From Chlorokybus atmophyticus (lineage: Eukaryota > Streptophyta > Chlorokybophyceae > Chlorokybales > Chlorokybaceae): 64,000 nucleotides of DNA. The notes under the pieces are model-generated. The model worked only from the letters and a program-made list of their open reading frames with translations. It was not told the DNA's origin and ran no database searches. Each line of letters begins with the position of its first letter. Position 1 is the stretch's first letter. Positions 30,701 to 41,710 of the stretch are shown in pieces. The stretch spans positions 1 through 64,000 of the forward strand of contig RHPI01000401.1 in assembly GCA_009103225.1 (NCBI GenBank), read 5' to 3'. Made by a program: the position numbers and the translations under genes.

Positions 30701-32620
30701 TTAGGCAACACCACCACCGCAGGCAGCCGAAAGAAGGATACTAAGCACTGCCTGCGACAGGAGACCCAACGGCGGCACCACCAACAGCAGAGGGTGATCC
30801 CCGGCGTGCTCCCGCCAGTTGATCGAGAGGGCATTACCCAAAGAGCCGGGCATGATCCACTGTGAGAAGTAAGCTGCAGCACGTGATGTCACATCGGAAG
30901 CAAACACGGCCAATGTGAAGATTCCAAACACCAACAACCTGTGATAATGCGCATCTGCTAGTGCCCAATCACCTGCATCCTCCAACTTGGACAACGCATC
31001 CTCGGCAGCTAAGCACTCCCGTGGTGCCCAATGAAGCTGAAGATGAACGTCCCGTGCCCACAACAGCTCCCACAACTCAAAAAGATGATGTCTCAACGGT
31101 AGCAAGCTAGTGGACAGAGTACTGAGGATAGACAGTGCTGGCTGACAATCACCTTCTAAGCATATGGTCACATGCTGTAGCTCTGACCTAGCACGCAGCA
31201 ACTCCATCACCAACAACATGTATGCCAATGCTTCCTTGCCCGATGGTGGCAACAACAGCTGATTACGGGTGAAGTTGCCCACCAACGGCCCCCATGGTGT
31301 GGTAGCACCCCATCCGCACACACCTGAAGCATCCGCACGCACCAAGCATGCCGTGGGTGGCTGCCACCATGCTCTGCCGTGGTACTTGCGCACATGCTGC
31401 AGCAACCACATCGCCAAGTCCACTGTGTGCGCAGCTGAGGGGTACTCAGCATCCCACGCACGGCCATAATCCACCAGCTGCATCAAAGAGCGTGCAAACA
31501 GCCGCACAGGTGGGAGCGCCAACCTGTAAGCCAACAACTTGCCTGCCACCTTCGCCAGCCATCTGTTCGAATGCTCGGTGGCCACACCCAACGCCTGCAA
31601 TTGCGCCTCCAAGGCGCGCAGCTTTGCCTCCGGAATTGCAAAGAGACCGATCTCAGTATCCACGATCAAGCCCAAGAACTTCAGCCGCAGCAGAGGCCAG
31701 GTGACGCACTTGGCAAGCCCAAAAAACCAACCAAGCGCAGCGAACAGGAGCATGACTGTGCGGATTCGCCACAACAAATGACGAAAGGAAGGATGAGCCA
31801 TGTGTATGTCATCGATGTAAGCCACAGTCCCTATGCCGGCCTCCCGCAGTGGCCTGTGCACCACCTGCTGAATTACAGTGAAGGCGTAGCAGGCCTGGTT
31901 GAGGCCGAAAGGCAGGACATTCCACCTAAAAAATCTGCCCCTATAAGCCATCGCCAAGTAACACCTGTCTGGCTTGCGCACAGGGACGTGGTGATAACCA
32001 CTCTTCATGTCGAATGTCGACTGGTATGCACCCACCCCCGTGTAGTGCAGAACATCAGTCAAGCGCTCGTAGTGAACAGGAATATGTTCTAAGTACAGGT
32101 TGACGTACCGCAGATCCATGATCAACCTAAGCTTGGGCTGATCGACAACACCAATGCCGGTCACAACGGTGACGTCCTCACGTCTCACCTCCTCCACCGC
32201 ACCTGTCTCTACCAGGTTGGCCAGCTCTGCACACACGAAGTCCTCATGCTGCAAGCTGGCATCGCGATTGGACAAGTGCAGTGGTGGTGGCAGATTCTGG
32301 GCCAGCATGGTGTCGACTTCGTACATGGCCAGACCCTCCTTCAGCAGAGTCTTTGTCACCTGGTCACGCTTGCGTGCTGCTGCTCCCGCGGTGCCAACGA
32401 AGCGGAGGGGGTAGCCATCCCGGAACCACTTGAGCACTCTGCGCGCCAGAGGGTTGCTAGTTGCTGCACACCACATGCGCGACGCCTCCATGTGCTGGCT
32501 CGGCATACCCGCCACAAATCTGCCCGCATCGTGCATGAATGCTGCCAGCATGGTATGCCACTCATGCTCATCAATAGCTGGCAGCTCCGGTTGATCCCCC
32601 ACCTGCTTCAAGTTGTCCAA
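30701..32620 (-). CDS. reverse transcriptase-RNase H of the Kangaroo-like element
   Basis: An uninterrupted frame of 639 codons. RT signatures in order: KLRLIMDLRYVNLY, FDMKSGYHHVPV, FFRWNVLPFGLNQACYAF, and the catalytic AYIDDIHMAHPS (Y-x-D-D). The thumb LKFLGLIVDTE follows. RNase H follows with VRADASGVCGWGAT (first Asp), KEALAYMLLVMELLRA (Glu), LEGDCQPALSIL (Asp) and WAPRECLAAEDALSK. The lack of an integrase domain, with a recombinase on the opposite strand, fits the DIRS group. The ATG at 32620 is the first in frame, but the frame is open further upstream, so the true N-terminus may be spliced. The open frame suggests recent activity. Confidence 0.93.
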   Translation of the reverse strand: MDNLKQVGDQPELPAIDEHEWHTMLAAFMHDAGRFVAGMPSQHMEASRMWCAATSNPLARRVLKWFRDGYPLRFVGTAGAAARKRDQVTKTLLKEGLAMYEVDTMLAQNLPPPLHLSNRDASLQHEDFVCAELANLVETGAVEEVRREDVTVVTGIGVVDQPKLRLIMDLRYVNLYLEHIPVHYERLTDVLHYTGVGAYQSTFDMKSGYHHVPVRKPDRCYLAMAYRGRFFRWNVLPFGLNQACYAFTVIQQVVHRPLREAGIGTVAYIDDIHMAHPSFRHLLWRIRTVMLLFAALGWFFGLAKCVTWPLLRLKFLGLIVDTEIGLFAIPEAKLRALEAQLQALGVATEHSNRWLAKVAGKLLAYRLALPPVRLFARSLMQLVDYGRAWDAEYPSAAHTVDLAMWLLQHVRKYHGRAWWQPPTACLVRADASGVCGWGATTPWGPLVGNFTRNQLLLPPSGKEALAYMLLVMELLRARSELQHVTICLEGDCQPALSILSTLSTSLLPLRHHLFELWELLWARDVHLQLHWAPRECLAAEDALSKLEDAGDWALADAHYHRLLVFGIFTLAVFASDVTSRAAAYFSQWIMPGSLGNALSINWREHAGDHPLLLVVPPLGLLSQAVLSILLSAACGGGVA

Positions 32621-33316
32621 ACTTGCTGCACCTCGTGGGCTTGCCGTGCTACTAGCCAGGGCGCAGATGCCCGCACAGCTGGTAGCTGCCAGGGTTGGTC
32701 ATGTGCGGACAGCAAGCCAGCCGACAGTAGCGGCTGTTTGTCTAGAGCATTAAAGAATGCGTCGCTGTCCGCATGCACAGCTCGCGGCGAGTGCGCGACA
32801 CCTTCGTCATCGCAGGCCCTGTCACAGCGGCCAGCGGTAGTGCTAGCGACCAATGGTAGACCAGCAGCAGCAAGCTGCAGCTCAGCAGCGGAGGCATGTA
32901 CGTGGCCAGCAGCACCGAGGCCAGGGTCAGGCGCTGGGTCGGCTGAATGTGCAGGTGCGACGGCGCAAGCAACGGCGCTGCCCGGTGGAGCAGATGCAAC
33001 TGCAAGGTGACTCCCGCTCCCAATGGGGATACCCCTGGAGCTTGCAAAAGACCAGAATCACACACGCTACGCGCTGAACGCCCCCCCAGATAGCATGCAC
33101 GCAGGCACATGCCAAGCAGGCGCTGATACATGCAATGCGCACTCACAGCAGCGACTAGCAGGGAAAGGAAATGTAGTAATTGAACAGAACAAAGAGAGGG
33201 TGATGTAGCTGCTAGCATAAAGAACTAAGCACACGGAAAAGAATAGAAAGAAACAACGCGAAGCCTAACCACAACACAAGTACTACGGCTGCCCAAAGCG
33301 CAGCAGCAAAGCTCAC

Positions 33317-33510
33317 ATGCGACGGCGGTTGTCGCCTCTATTGTTGTTGCCATTGTTGTTGCCGTTGTTGCCACCGTAGGTGGTGTTGCCATAGGGCTGA
33401 GTCCTTTGCTGCTTGCCTGACCTGTGGTAGCCATCGTCGCTGCCAGGATAGGTGTTGTTGTAGTTGTTGTTGTTGCGCACAGGGCCAGGTGCAGGCCTCC
33501 AAGTTCTGCT
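33317..33510 (-). CDS. Gag C-terminal exon, Asn/Gly-rich
   Basis: After an acceptor (CACTCAGCAG) at about 33512, the minus strand reads TWRPAPGPVRNNNNYNNTYP...GNNGNNNGNNNRGDNRRRM, then TGA. The Asn/Gly-rich basic tail upstream of RT fits a nucleic-acid-binding Gag end, and it is similar in style to the decayed Gag tail at 23.1-23.3 kb. The N-terminal Gag core was not found between here and the right repeat; minisatellite sequence fills that space. Confidence 0.5.
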
Positions 33511-33594
33511 GAGTGGCAGCGCGAATTAAACAGGCGTTGCGCTAGGCCTCTCGCTGTGCGAAACAGCCGGCTGCAGATGCAGCGTGCACATGCG

Positions 33595-33800
33595 CAGCTG
33601 CCCGGATGACGGGACAACCGGCTGACGAATAGGTTACCCAAGCAAGGCAACCCGAATAGCGGGACAACCTGCAACTGCACAGCTACCCGAATAACGGGAC
33701 GGCCAGCTGAAGAACAGGACGAGCAAGCACGGTCGCCTGAATAGCGGGACAGCCGGCCGAGCTAGCTGCCCGAACAACGGGACAACCGCTGACAACATAG
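33595..33800. repeat. CCCGAATAACGGGAC minisatellite
   Basis: Diverged copies of CCGAATAACGGGACAACC recur at about 33601, 33650, 33690, 33735 and 33770, with a spacing of 35-50 bases, inside the element where Gag coding sequence would be expected. Confidence 0.75.
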
Positions 33801-34048
33801 CTGTACGGGTGTGCTTGCAGCCATCTGAGTGACGAGACATAGGAAGGAAATAGTGCGAAGGCGCATGCGTGACAGCCGGTGACGCCGACAGCTGATGAGG
33901 ATGACGCTAGCGCTCTACCGCTGAGCTGCACGACCGCATGCAGGGACAAGTGCGACAGCACCGTTCCCAGTAGCCAGCACCGGACACTAGGCTAGGTACG
34001 CAGCTACGCAGCAGGCAGGCTACAAGCAGTTGCGGGTAGCGGCCCTGG

Positions 34049-34406
34049 CCGTCCACAACAAGCTGTTGGATCTAGCAACAACTTGCGCTCGACCTCGATA
34101 CATGTCAGATCATGATCGCGAAAACACCGGTGTATACAGTGTGAGGGAATCAGGGTGGGTGGGATACGACACTGTTCACACGCCGGTGCTTGCCGCCGCC
34201 TCCGCCGATAGCCTTAGCGACAGGCACATGGGTGGCGTGGCCATACGGCGGTTGTGGTCAACGTGTGCGCACAACGAGCTTGTGCGCACAAGGTGCTCAG
34301 CGATGGCTGGCGCACAAGGGGTGCGATACGGCAGGTAAGTCCTCTACGGCATTAAATGTATGCCCAGAGCTAGCCAATTGCATAGCAACTCTGTATAAAA
34401 GAACAC
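34049..34406. repeat. right split direct repeat (A1 copy)
   Basis: Matches the GCCGTCCACAACAAGCTGTT...AAAGAACAC part of the left units with a few substitutions, then diverges at both edges. Its outer edge gives the right end of the element. Confidence 0.92.
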
Positions 34407-35650
34407 CCCTGGTTGTAATTAATAGATTGCGTGCGGTTATTGGCTGCTGTGCGCAGTTTGACCCTGCTGTGCGCTGCCTCTCTTGCATCAATGTGTGTTT
34501 TGCATAAGCTCCACTAAACAGTCTATACATTCTCGGGTACCGGGTACTGGTAACAGAATATGTTTTAATTTCAGAAATTAAGAGAATACCCCCGTTGGTG
34601 GCATAAAAGCTCATAAATAAACGTGATTCTTACAACGGGGGAGACTGTAGCGACCTTTCCAACGAAGGTGCGGTCGCGGACATCACATGACAACCTAAGA
34701 AAAACGCCTTTCGGAGGCTTTGGCCCCAACAGCTGACTCTTGGCAAGCCTTCCTTATCGACAGCGGCATTGTCGACGTCGTCGACTCGACGACAGTTCTA
34801 CGAGAGGCGGCCGCCTGGACCTACGCTCTGGCAGCGACTGCGCAGCGCGGCCGCGGAGCCGGAACCCGCGGCCCAAGGTGACCGGCATAGCACTCTTGCG
34901 GCCGGCTGTCACCCGCGACGTTGGTTGTCTGATTGCAGGTGTTCTGCAATCGTGAGCGACACCAAGGTTTGTGGGACGACAGCGGCTGTCGGACAGCCTT
35001 AGCATTGGAAATGGGCACCGGTCATTCAAGTCAGACACAGGTGTGCCTGAAGACTGCCATGCACACGGCGGTGAGGCCTGCGCAGCGGCGGCGGCGGGTA
35101 AGCGGCCGGGCGGCCGGGCGCGCGATCAAGAACCACGCTCACGGCCGGGAGGCGACGGCTGGTTGCCCCCGGCGGGAGCACCGATGCAGGCAGTGGTGAG
35201 TCAATGCTCATGCCCATGCCCAAGCCCTCCTGCCCCCTCTCCCCGGCCAGTTGGCATGTGGTTGCGGCGTCCGCACTGATGTGTGACGCTCGCCACACTA
35301 GCAGGCCATGGCACAGCATCAGCGGCTCAGCCGCTGGCATAGGCTATGGACGCATCCCGCCCCATACCCCACACACATGTTGGGTTGGTAGTGTACGCCT
35401 TGACTCTGTGCTGCTGACACTGCGCGCGTAAGTGACATGTATAGCTAGCATATGCATCGTGCCATACCAGTGCAATTTCGAATATTTCTGCGCAAACAGC
35501 TACCCACCCTCCCCCTCCCTCTTCCGCCGACTGTCGCAAGCGTTGCACGTGAGGTTTGCGCGTGTGGTTTATTAGCCTAGTCAGGCTCAACAAGGCTGAG
35601 CGTAAGCCCAGGTGTAACCGAGTCCCAATCATCTCATCTCATCTCATCAC
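34407..35650. other. intergenic, no certain gene
   Basis: GC-rich stretches give many overlapping open frames on both strands and none stands out. A block at 34590-34660 (CCCCCGTTGG..., AACGGGGGAGACTGTAG) resembles one at 63340-63420, so a dispersed repeat is shared. An upstream exon of the gene at 35.66 kb may lie near 35200. Confidence 0.45.
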
Positions 35651-35663
35651 CGTTGCCACTGCA

Positions 35664-36569
35664 GGAAGGGCTGTCGTTGAGCTCATGGTCAAGCAACCGC
35701 CACCACGCTGAAAGCTCCTCAGACATCATTGCTGGCAAATCGCTGCAGCTGGTGGAGGGGACTTCCCCTGTTGCTCTCTTCAAAGCGCTTGAGCCACATG
35801 TGACCAGCAGTTGGGGCCGAGAGACGTTGGAAAGAACAGAAAATCAGCTGCTCAAGCTTCAATTGTTTCTCAACACCCTGCCTATGATTTGTACAGAAAG
35901 TGTATCGCGCGGCGATTTCCATGAGCGTGTGGCATTGGCTTTGGGTCACGGCAGCATTGAGACATCGTCAACCTTGACCGACCCAGCCACGCTGAAGCTG
36001 TCCACGATGATGCAGGACATCTTCAAGTTCGCAGAGGTCTGAAAGCGCCGCCTGCTCCTGGGGTTTGCAAGTTGCACTTTGTGCCACATCAGTTTGACAC
36101 TAAGGCTTAATCCTTTGTACATCAGGTGCAGCTGAGTTGGAAGCAGCGCTTATACAAGAGGTTTGGCAAGGGTCAGAAAGCGGTGGTTGGGGTGGGGGTC
36201 GCTGCCACCGCCACCTTGGCCGGCGTTCTGCTCCCGGTCGTCGGTCTCGCGATTGTGGTGGCCGGACTTGCGGCGCTGAGTCTCTGCAGTGCCGCTGTGA
36301 GCTACGCGTGCAAGAATAAAGAGGCAGAGCTGCGACGCCATCTGAAGAATCTGCCTGCAACTCGGGACGCCTTGGAGAAGTACTTTCTTCATCTTGAGGA
36401 ACTCTGCACATCATACCTTGACTGCGTTTTTCCCGAGTATGGACGCCCACCACAGCCGCTTCTCGGTAACGACATTCTCCAGCATCTTGAAAGCTCCGCG
36501 CAGCAATCTGAGTTGCAGCGCGGAGTGTACAATTTGCTTACCCACGTCCAGAAGCTTCTTCGCAACTAG
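35664..36569 (+). CDS. unknown two-part protein with hydrophobic segment, paralogue A
   Basis: An exon opens after an acceptor (TTGCCACTGCAG) at about 35664 and runs to a donor near 36039. The second exon is about 36126-36569 (TAG stop). Exon 1 is helical (TLERTENQLLKLQLFLNTL, GDFHERVALALGHG). Exon 2 has a basic entry (WKQRLYKRFGKG), then about 45 hydrophobic residues able to span a membrane twice (VVGVGVAATATLAGVLLPVV and following). It ends in a soluble tail with HLEELCTSYLDCVFPEYGRP. The same layout, spacing and key residues occur in the gene at 39364-40486 on the other strand, showing these are real genes of one family. Function unknown; a membrane-associated role is inferred. A first exon lies upstream and was not placed. 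Confidence 0.65.
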
Positions 36570-36958
36570 TGAGTGGCTGTAAAAACCGCTTATTGTCGTT
36601 TGTCCTCTCCCATGAGCGCGAGAGAGAACCCTGATGTTATTCATGGGTTGCTTGTTGATAAGATGCACTTATGTCTCGCCTTTTTCTGCATCATATTCAA
36701 GGTCCCAGCAGAGAGGCGCAAGCTTGGCGCGAACCTCTACACTTTGAACCTCTACACTTGAGTACTGGCGGGTGTGACAGCAGCGTTTCCATTCGTTGGT
36801 CCAGCTCTGAATGCTTTGCTTGATGGATCGATTATATTGTAGATAATAAGTAACTTGTGTCCTGGTGCGAGTAGTTGAATATTAACAATCTGGTTGTCAG
36901 ACATGAATTGGGCCTTGATTTACTTATCCCCTCGCCTCTCCCGCCCCCCTGGCCCTGA

Positions 36959-37734
36959 NAGACACACGGCCATTGCACAGCACACACCATGCGTTCAAGC
37001 CAAAATGTACGGCACACACATGAGTAAATGCGTTTTGCATGGTCATGCGGGTGCCGACGTGCACCTACGTGCCCTATCCGCATGCACATGTACAAGCTCT
37101 AAGTTCGCACAGCTTCTAGCGGCGTATAAGAGCTGCTCACCACATCTTGTCATGCATATGGTAGTTGGTTGAGGTGTGCAGGCTGCAAGCAAGCAGCTTA
37201 TGGAAATGAGTCTGAGTTGCGGTTGCTATGTTGCAGGTCATGGTGCTCCTTGACCGCTTGGGTGGTGCGATGCAAACATCTGTGGCTTCACTGAACAAGG
37301 CTGTGCAGTACTTGAGCGATGGAAGGTGGCGGATGCTGGACTCAAGGACTGTGGCTGCGGTTGAAGCTGCCGTCCATGCTCTTGGCAGCCCAAAGTTCAC
37401 AACACCACTGCTCAACGTGACAACAACCATTCGACAGATAGTACTGCCAACTTGCTTCTCCTACAAGTCGTACACGCAGGAGTTTGAGCAGCGACAAGAC
37501 AACATGCGCAGTCAATGCCTCGAAGGCCTGCAGGTTGCTGCCTTCGCCCTGGAGTGGCTACAAGGGCTGGCAGATGCCAGCTTGGAGCTGGTCCAAAGTC
37601 ACCATCGCCCCCAGCACCTGGCACGCGTCTGGCGCGACGTCCATGGAGTGCGCGCTGCAGCTGTCGTGGCCAATGCCTGCACTGCATTAATGCAGGCCAT
37701 ATCGTCAGCGCTGCCGCATAGGTCAGATGGGGCT
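36959..37734 (+). pseudogene. truncated duplicate of the 42.1-42.9 kb exon segment
   Basis: This segment is essentially identical to 42126-42902, including intron-like sequence before the acceptor and the first 168 codons of the exon (VMVLLDRLGGAMQTS...PHRSDGA). At the left it begins exactly at a single N. At the right the match ends at GATGGGGCTA and runs into unrelated sequence with a stop 13 codons later. It could be a recent duplication or an assembly duplication. Confidence 0.85.
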
Positions 37735-37779
37735 ACCCGCGCCCGCTCGGGCAACGTGAATCCAGGTTGGTAATGGCTG

Positions 37780-38060
37780 ACATACGCGCGCACCTGCATG
37801 CACACCTGCATGCATAATGTGCGTACAGTGTATGTAGTACGTACAATTTCTCTATACCCTATACATATGTGTGGGTATGCGTATGCATGTGTGCTCATGC
37901 TCGTGCGCGTGTGCAAGTGACGTGCACACACACGCACATATGCACGCATATATGCATGTTGTTCTGTATACCCTATATACATCTGTGTTTGTGTATGCGT
38001 GTGCATGTGAGCCTCACATGCACACGCGTTGGCACACGCGGTGTGTGCATGTGCGTCACC
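37780..38060. repeat. GT/CA-rich, GTGTGCATG-type stretch
   Basis: Alternating purine-pyrimidine sequence with many GTGTGC and GCACGC words and two TATACCCTATA blocks (37853 and 37968). Confidence 0.7.
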
Positions 38061-38118
38061 GGTACGCGTTTAAGCGCACGCACGCACGCAGCCCGACAGC
38101 TCTGACCAGCACCGTCAC

Positions 38119-38150
38119 TACTTAAGCTCGCTTCTAAGCGAGCTTAAGTA
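38119..38150. repeat. perfect palindrome, 15-base arms
   Basis: TACTTAAGCTCGCTT and its exact complement flank a two-base centre. Confidence 0.9.
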
Positions 38151-38458
38151 CGCTGGCTGCCAACTGCATTAACGCCAATGGTGGTGTCCGAGGGTTTGGG
38201 AGTGGTGGCGGGGGAAGTCTGTTAGTCGTCATCGTGGTCAGTATTCATGGCGTGCGCGTGCATGATTGTGCGTTTACCAGAGTGTGTACATAAGTATACT
38301 GCTGTAGTACGCATAAAGGCCACATTGACTCAATCACACACACACTTACCCTCATCATACGCAACACAGCCAGTATCTAGCTTGCCTTTAGGCTGTGAAG
38401 AAACAAAGCACCACGAGAGGAGCGAAGAGATTGGGCCAGATCTGGACTAACCCCTTCG

Positions 38459-38500
38459 CTCCCGGCCTGCTTCTATCTAGAGAGGAGCAGGCCGGGAGGG
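38459..38500. repeat. hairpin with 13-base arms
   Basis: CTCCCGGCCTGCT and AGCAGGCCGGGAG flank a 14-base loop. It could be a terminator-like or foldback structure; no gene ends here. Confidence 0.8.
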
Positions 38501-38562
38501 GGCAACGATGAGCGTGAGCGTCAGACAATGGCAAGGATCAGAAAAGGCAGTTCGCTGGCCCC

Positions 38563-38591
<29 letters not shown>
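38563..38591. repeat. CAG trinucleotide run
   Basis: Nine CAG units in a row, in a short open frame that would encode polyglutamine. No support that it is translated. Confidence 0.9.
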
Positions 38592-38593
<2 letters not shown>

Positions 38594-38799
38594 GCAAAGC
38601 AGAAGCCCTCCTCACCTGCATGCAGCGCCACAGTGAGCAAGTTGCAACGATGGGCAACTTGTCATCACTGTGGCCTCCGGAGGACTTATTCCATATCTAG
38701 CAGCACTACTCACGCCACGACTCCAACTGCAACAAGTATCAAACAGCCAGGGTGTGAGCCCCGCCCTCTCAGCTAACAAGGCTCATGGTTGGAAGCCTA

Positions 38800-39360
38800 C
38801 TAGTATACTTACAGCATGAGGCCTAACGCTTGAGGTCTGCCAGTGTGTGCCAGCATGTATGTGACCGCGTGTCTCTAATACCTTGATCACTCAACTGACT
38901 AGCAGAAGCCCTACCTTAGCCGTTGTTTGTGTCAGCGAGCCGCTCGCTTACAAGAGACTTGTAATTGCTCTGTCTTACAACTGCCACATGACACCAACAG
39001 CCAGAATGGTATCAGAGGAGTATTAGGGGAGTGCACACGCTTCCGATTCCGATTCCAGTCAATCAGCATTACCTTGTACTCAGTTTGCGCAATTGCGCCA
39101 ATTGAGTGCAACTGTCTTGCACAATCGCACACATTTAATAGCGAGCCTGTACCTTGTTTGCAGCTGTTCATCAGCTGATGTGATGCGGCATAACTTGAAG
39201 CTCGTTATGCCATTGATGCACAGTAGTCGTGCACATGTACAGCATATCTGCAGCTGCAAGGTAGTACAACCGAATTGCACACAGACGCAAGTCGGCCAAA
39301 AGAACTATACATTGGTCCTCTAGAGTAGTAGGTCTACCAGTGGTGTTGCAGACATGCCAC
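38800..39360. other. no gene seen
   Basis: Intergenic sequence between the CAG-run region and paralogue B. No motif. Confidence 0.4.
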
Positions 39361-39363
39361 CAA

Positions 39364-40486
39364 TCAAGTCCGTTTGATTTGCCGCTGCGTATGCGTCATC
39401 AAGCGATACAAGCCGCGTTTTAGATCTGCTATCTCCTGGGAGCCGCCTAAATGAGCAAGAATGTCCCGAGCTAGAAGTGGCTGCTGCTTCCTTTCATGCT
39501 TCGGAAACATGCAGTCGAGATATTGGTCGCACAATTGCTCAACGTGGCTGAAACACTTCTCCAGATCGTCCTGAGTAGCAGTCACACTGGCCAGCTTAGG
39601 ATCGACCTTGCAAATTTGCGCATAATACACGTCTTCTACGTGCTGGGCGACGGCGCCCATCGCAACAAGCCCAGTGGCCAGAATGGCAAGCGCAGCGAAA
39701 GGGCACGCTATTGTCGCAGCAGCCATTATGAAGGTGGCAAACGTGCCTGCACCCGCTAGCGAATGTCCTGCGATCCTCTTGGCCTTTGCAAACACGCCTC
39801 TCCGCTTCAGCCGTTGCTGTGAGAAGGGAAAGAGAACCAATGACATATGCAATCTGCCTACATGGATGCCCATGTGTGCGTCTTGCAATGCAGGCACGTG
39901 TCACGCAAAATGCACATTGTGTATGCGGCGTTTGGTGTCGAACCTTTGCAGGGTTGAAGACGAACTCTCGCAGGCTTGCTGATAACATGAGCCCACCGGT
40001 CTTGCAATTGCCAGCAGAGATGTCCAAGGCCAACACCACCCGGTTCTCGAAATCCTGGCGCGATGTCGACGCCTCCAGCATGATTTGCAGATTTGACATG
40101 AGGAGGCACAGCTTGGATAGCCGACCCTCGATGTTCTTCAACGCCTTCTCGCCCATATTTTTGGTGATCAGCGCCTCAACTTGCTGCAGCAGCTCCTTCG
40201 GGCCATGACTGTTGCTGACGGTCAGGATGGGCACGGAGACTGCACCGGGTGTCGCTGTTGACGTTCTTGGGGCTTCCTGAAACAAACAAATAGACACATA
40301 CCGATCATGAAGACGTTTTCTCTGTGCCACTGGCAAGACAAGAGCTGGGCCAAAACTGCGGGGTTGTGCTTGCATGTGTACAGATAAAAAGGAAGCAGTC
40401 TCTGGTTGAGCCCAGTCCATATCCACACTAGTGTAGCATACAACATACCGCTCACACAAACTCACCTCACAGCAGGCGCCTGTCAC
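39364..40486 (-). CDS. unknown protein with hydrophobic segment, paralogue B
   Basis: Minus-strand exons: a possible first exon in 40486-40340; an exon from an acceptor (TTTGTTTCAG) at about 40277 down to about 39957; and a last exon 39815-39364 ending TGA. The middle exon has LLQQVEALITKNMGEKALKN and RLSKLCLLMSNLQIML with RQDFENRVVLALD. The last exon has QRLKRRGVFAKAKR, a hydrophobic stretch of about 50 residues, and CSHVEQLCDQYLDCMFPK. These align with paralogue A segment by segment (EELCTSYLDCVFPEY versus EQLCDQYLDCMFPKH). The two copies lie head to head in inverted orientation 3-4 kb apart. Function unknown. Confidence 0.68.
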
Positions 40487-40489
40487 TAT

Positions 40490-41700
40490 AGCTAGCTACG
40501 CCAGGGTATGTGGTGTATGTGTGGATAAGTTGGAATGATTACGCGAGCAACTCTACGTGCGTTCTACTGTTGCGGACTTGTCAGGTGTGCACGACTCACA
40601 ATGCAGGAGGTCAGGCGCTCAGGGCAGCCATGCATGATGAGATGCCACGTCACTGCCGGGCGCAGTCAGCGAGGCTCACCGCATGCGACATTGTGGGGTG
40701 AGTGTTGGAAGTCAAGCCGCAGCGCTGCCGCAGCAGGGGGTGGAATATCGATGTGGCCTCTCGCCTTGACGGCGCTGCTGCTAGACCGGACCGGACCCGG
40801 AGGACGGGGAGCAGGCGCACGGCGCGCACCCAAGGCAGGCAAGACACATGTACAGAGCCGCGCTGTGCCTCTCCCCCTCCAACACCTCCTGTCACGACGG
40901 CGCGGCGCCAGTCCTCTTCTTTGTCTCGGAGAGCGGCTCCTCCCCTCTGCGTGCGTCGCCGCCCGCGGCTAGGCCCGAGCTTAACCCCGTTCAACAACAA
41001 ACACCTTGGTCGGACCTAGTCACAGCATGCGCATAGGCCTAGCCGAGACTGTCTTTGCAAGATTACTGGGTGTCGTAAGTCGAAAGTTAAGACATCAATC
41101 AGACTTATAGATAATACTGCATTCGTTACATGGCTGATATATGGATACTGATCTGGACGCAGTCACTAAGCTGCTTGGCTCTGTTGCTGCATGCAGTGGC
41201 CATCAGTGATGGGCCCCATCACCAAGCCCAGCAGCACCAGTACTGCAGCAACTGAAGTAAGCACAGCACGGTTTTTATGATCGGAAGTCAGAACTTTGCC
41301 TCAGCTGCAGGTTCGAGGTCCGTCTGTTGACATAGTCAGGGCCAGCGGTAGTGCCATCCACGATGATAAGTTTCTCGGAATACGGCAGCTAGGACACGGC
41401 TTACTAGGCTGCTGGTTGCATTGCGCAACTTTAAGCAATACGCCGCGTGTCCATCCCCGCGGGTGCCGCGGATGGACGCGGTACTTGGCCATCACCAAGA
41501 GACGCCGCACGCGGCTCCGAGATCCTCAGGTCGATTCAAAGGGCTGCATACATTGCATGCTGTGTGCCGCCGTTTAACGCCTGTTGTTATTCAGCAGGCA
41601 GGCCGCCGTCCAGCGTCGTACAAACGACGACGCTTTGATACTGTTACGCCACCGTTAAGCCACCCCGGGCGTTCACAGACATTGGGGTTGTGCGAAGCGG
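40490..41700. other. intergenic, no certain gene
   Basis: GC-rich open frames overlap on both strands without motifs. An inverted GCGTGTCCATCCCCGCGG / CCGCGGATGGACGCG hairpin lies at about 41446-41480. Confidence 0.4.
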
Positions 41701-41710
41701 CAGGCATCGT

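Larger units (their letters stand above)
27852..34406 (-). mobile_element. Kangaroo/PAT-like tyrosine-recombinase (DIRS group) retrotransposon
   Basis: The element is defined by RT-RNase H on the minus strand, a tyrosine recombinase on the plus strand converging on it, and split direct repeats. The outer right repeat (34049-34406) equals the second part of a 612-623-base unit present twice at the left (27852-28463, 28464-29086). The first part of that unit occurs once more at 29087-29258, next to the recombinase gene. This is the A1-body-B1-A2B2 layout of PAT/Kangaroo elements, plus one extra A-B unit. No target-site duplication is seen, as expected for recombinase-mediated insertion. An opposite-strand recombinase gene is, as I recall, the Volvox Kangaroo arrangement. 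Confidence 0.85.

Noticed and set aside
38528-38776. Polyglutamine protein
   Set aside because: The frame depends on a CAG microsatellite and shows no splice or homology support.
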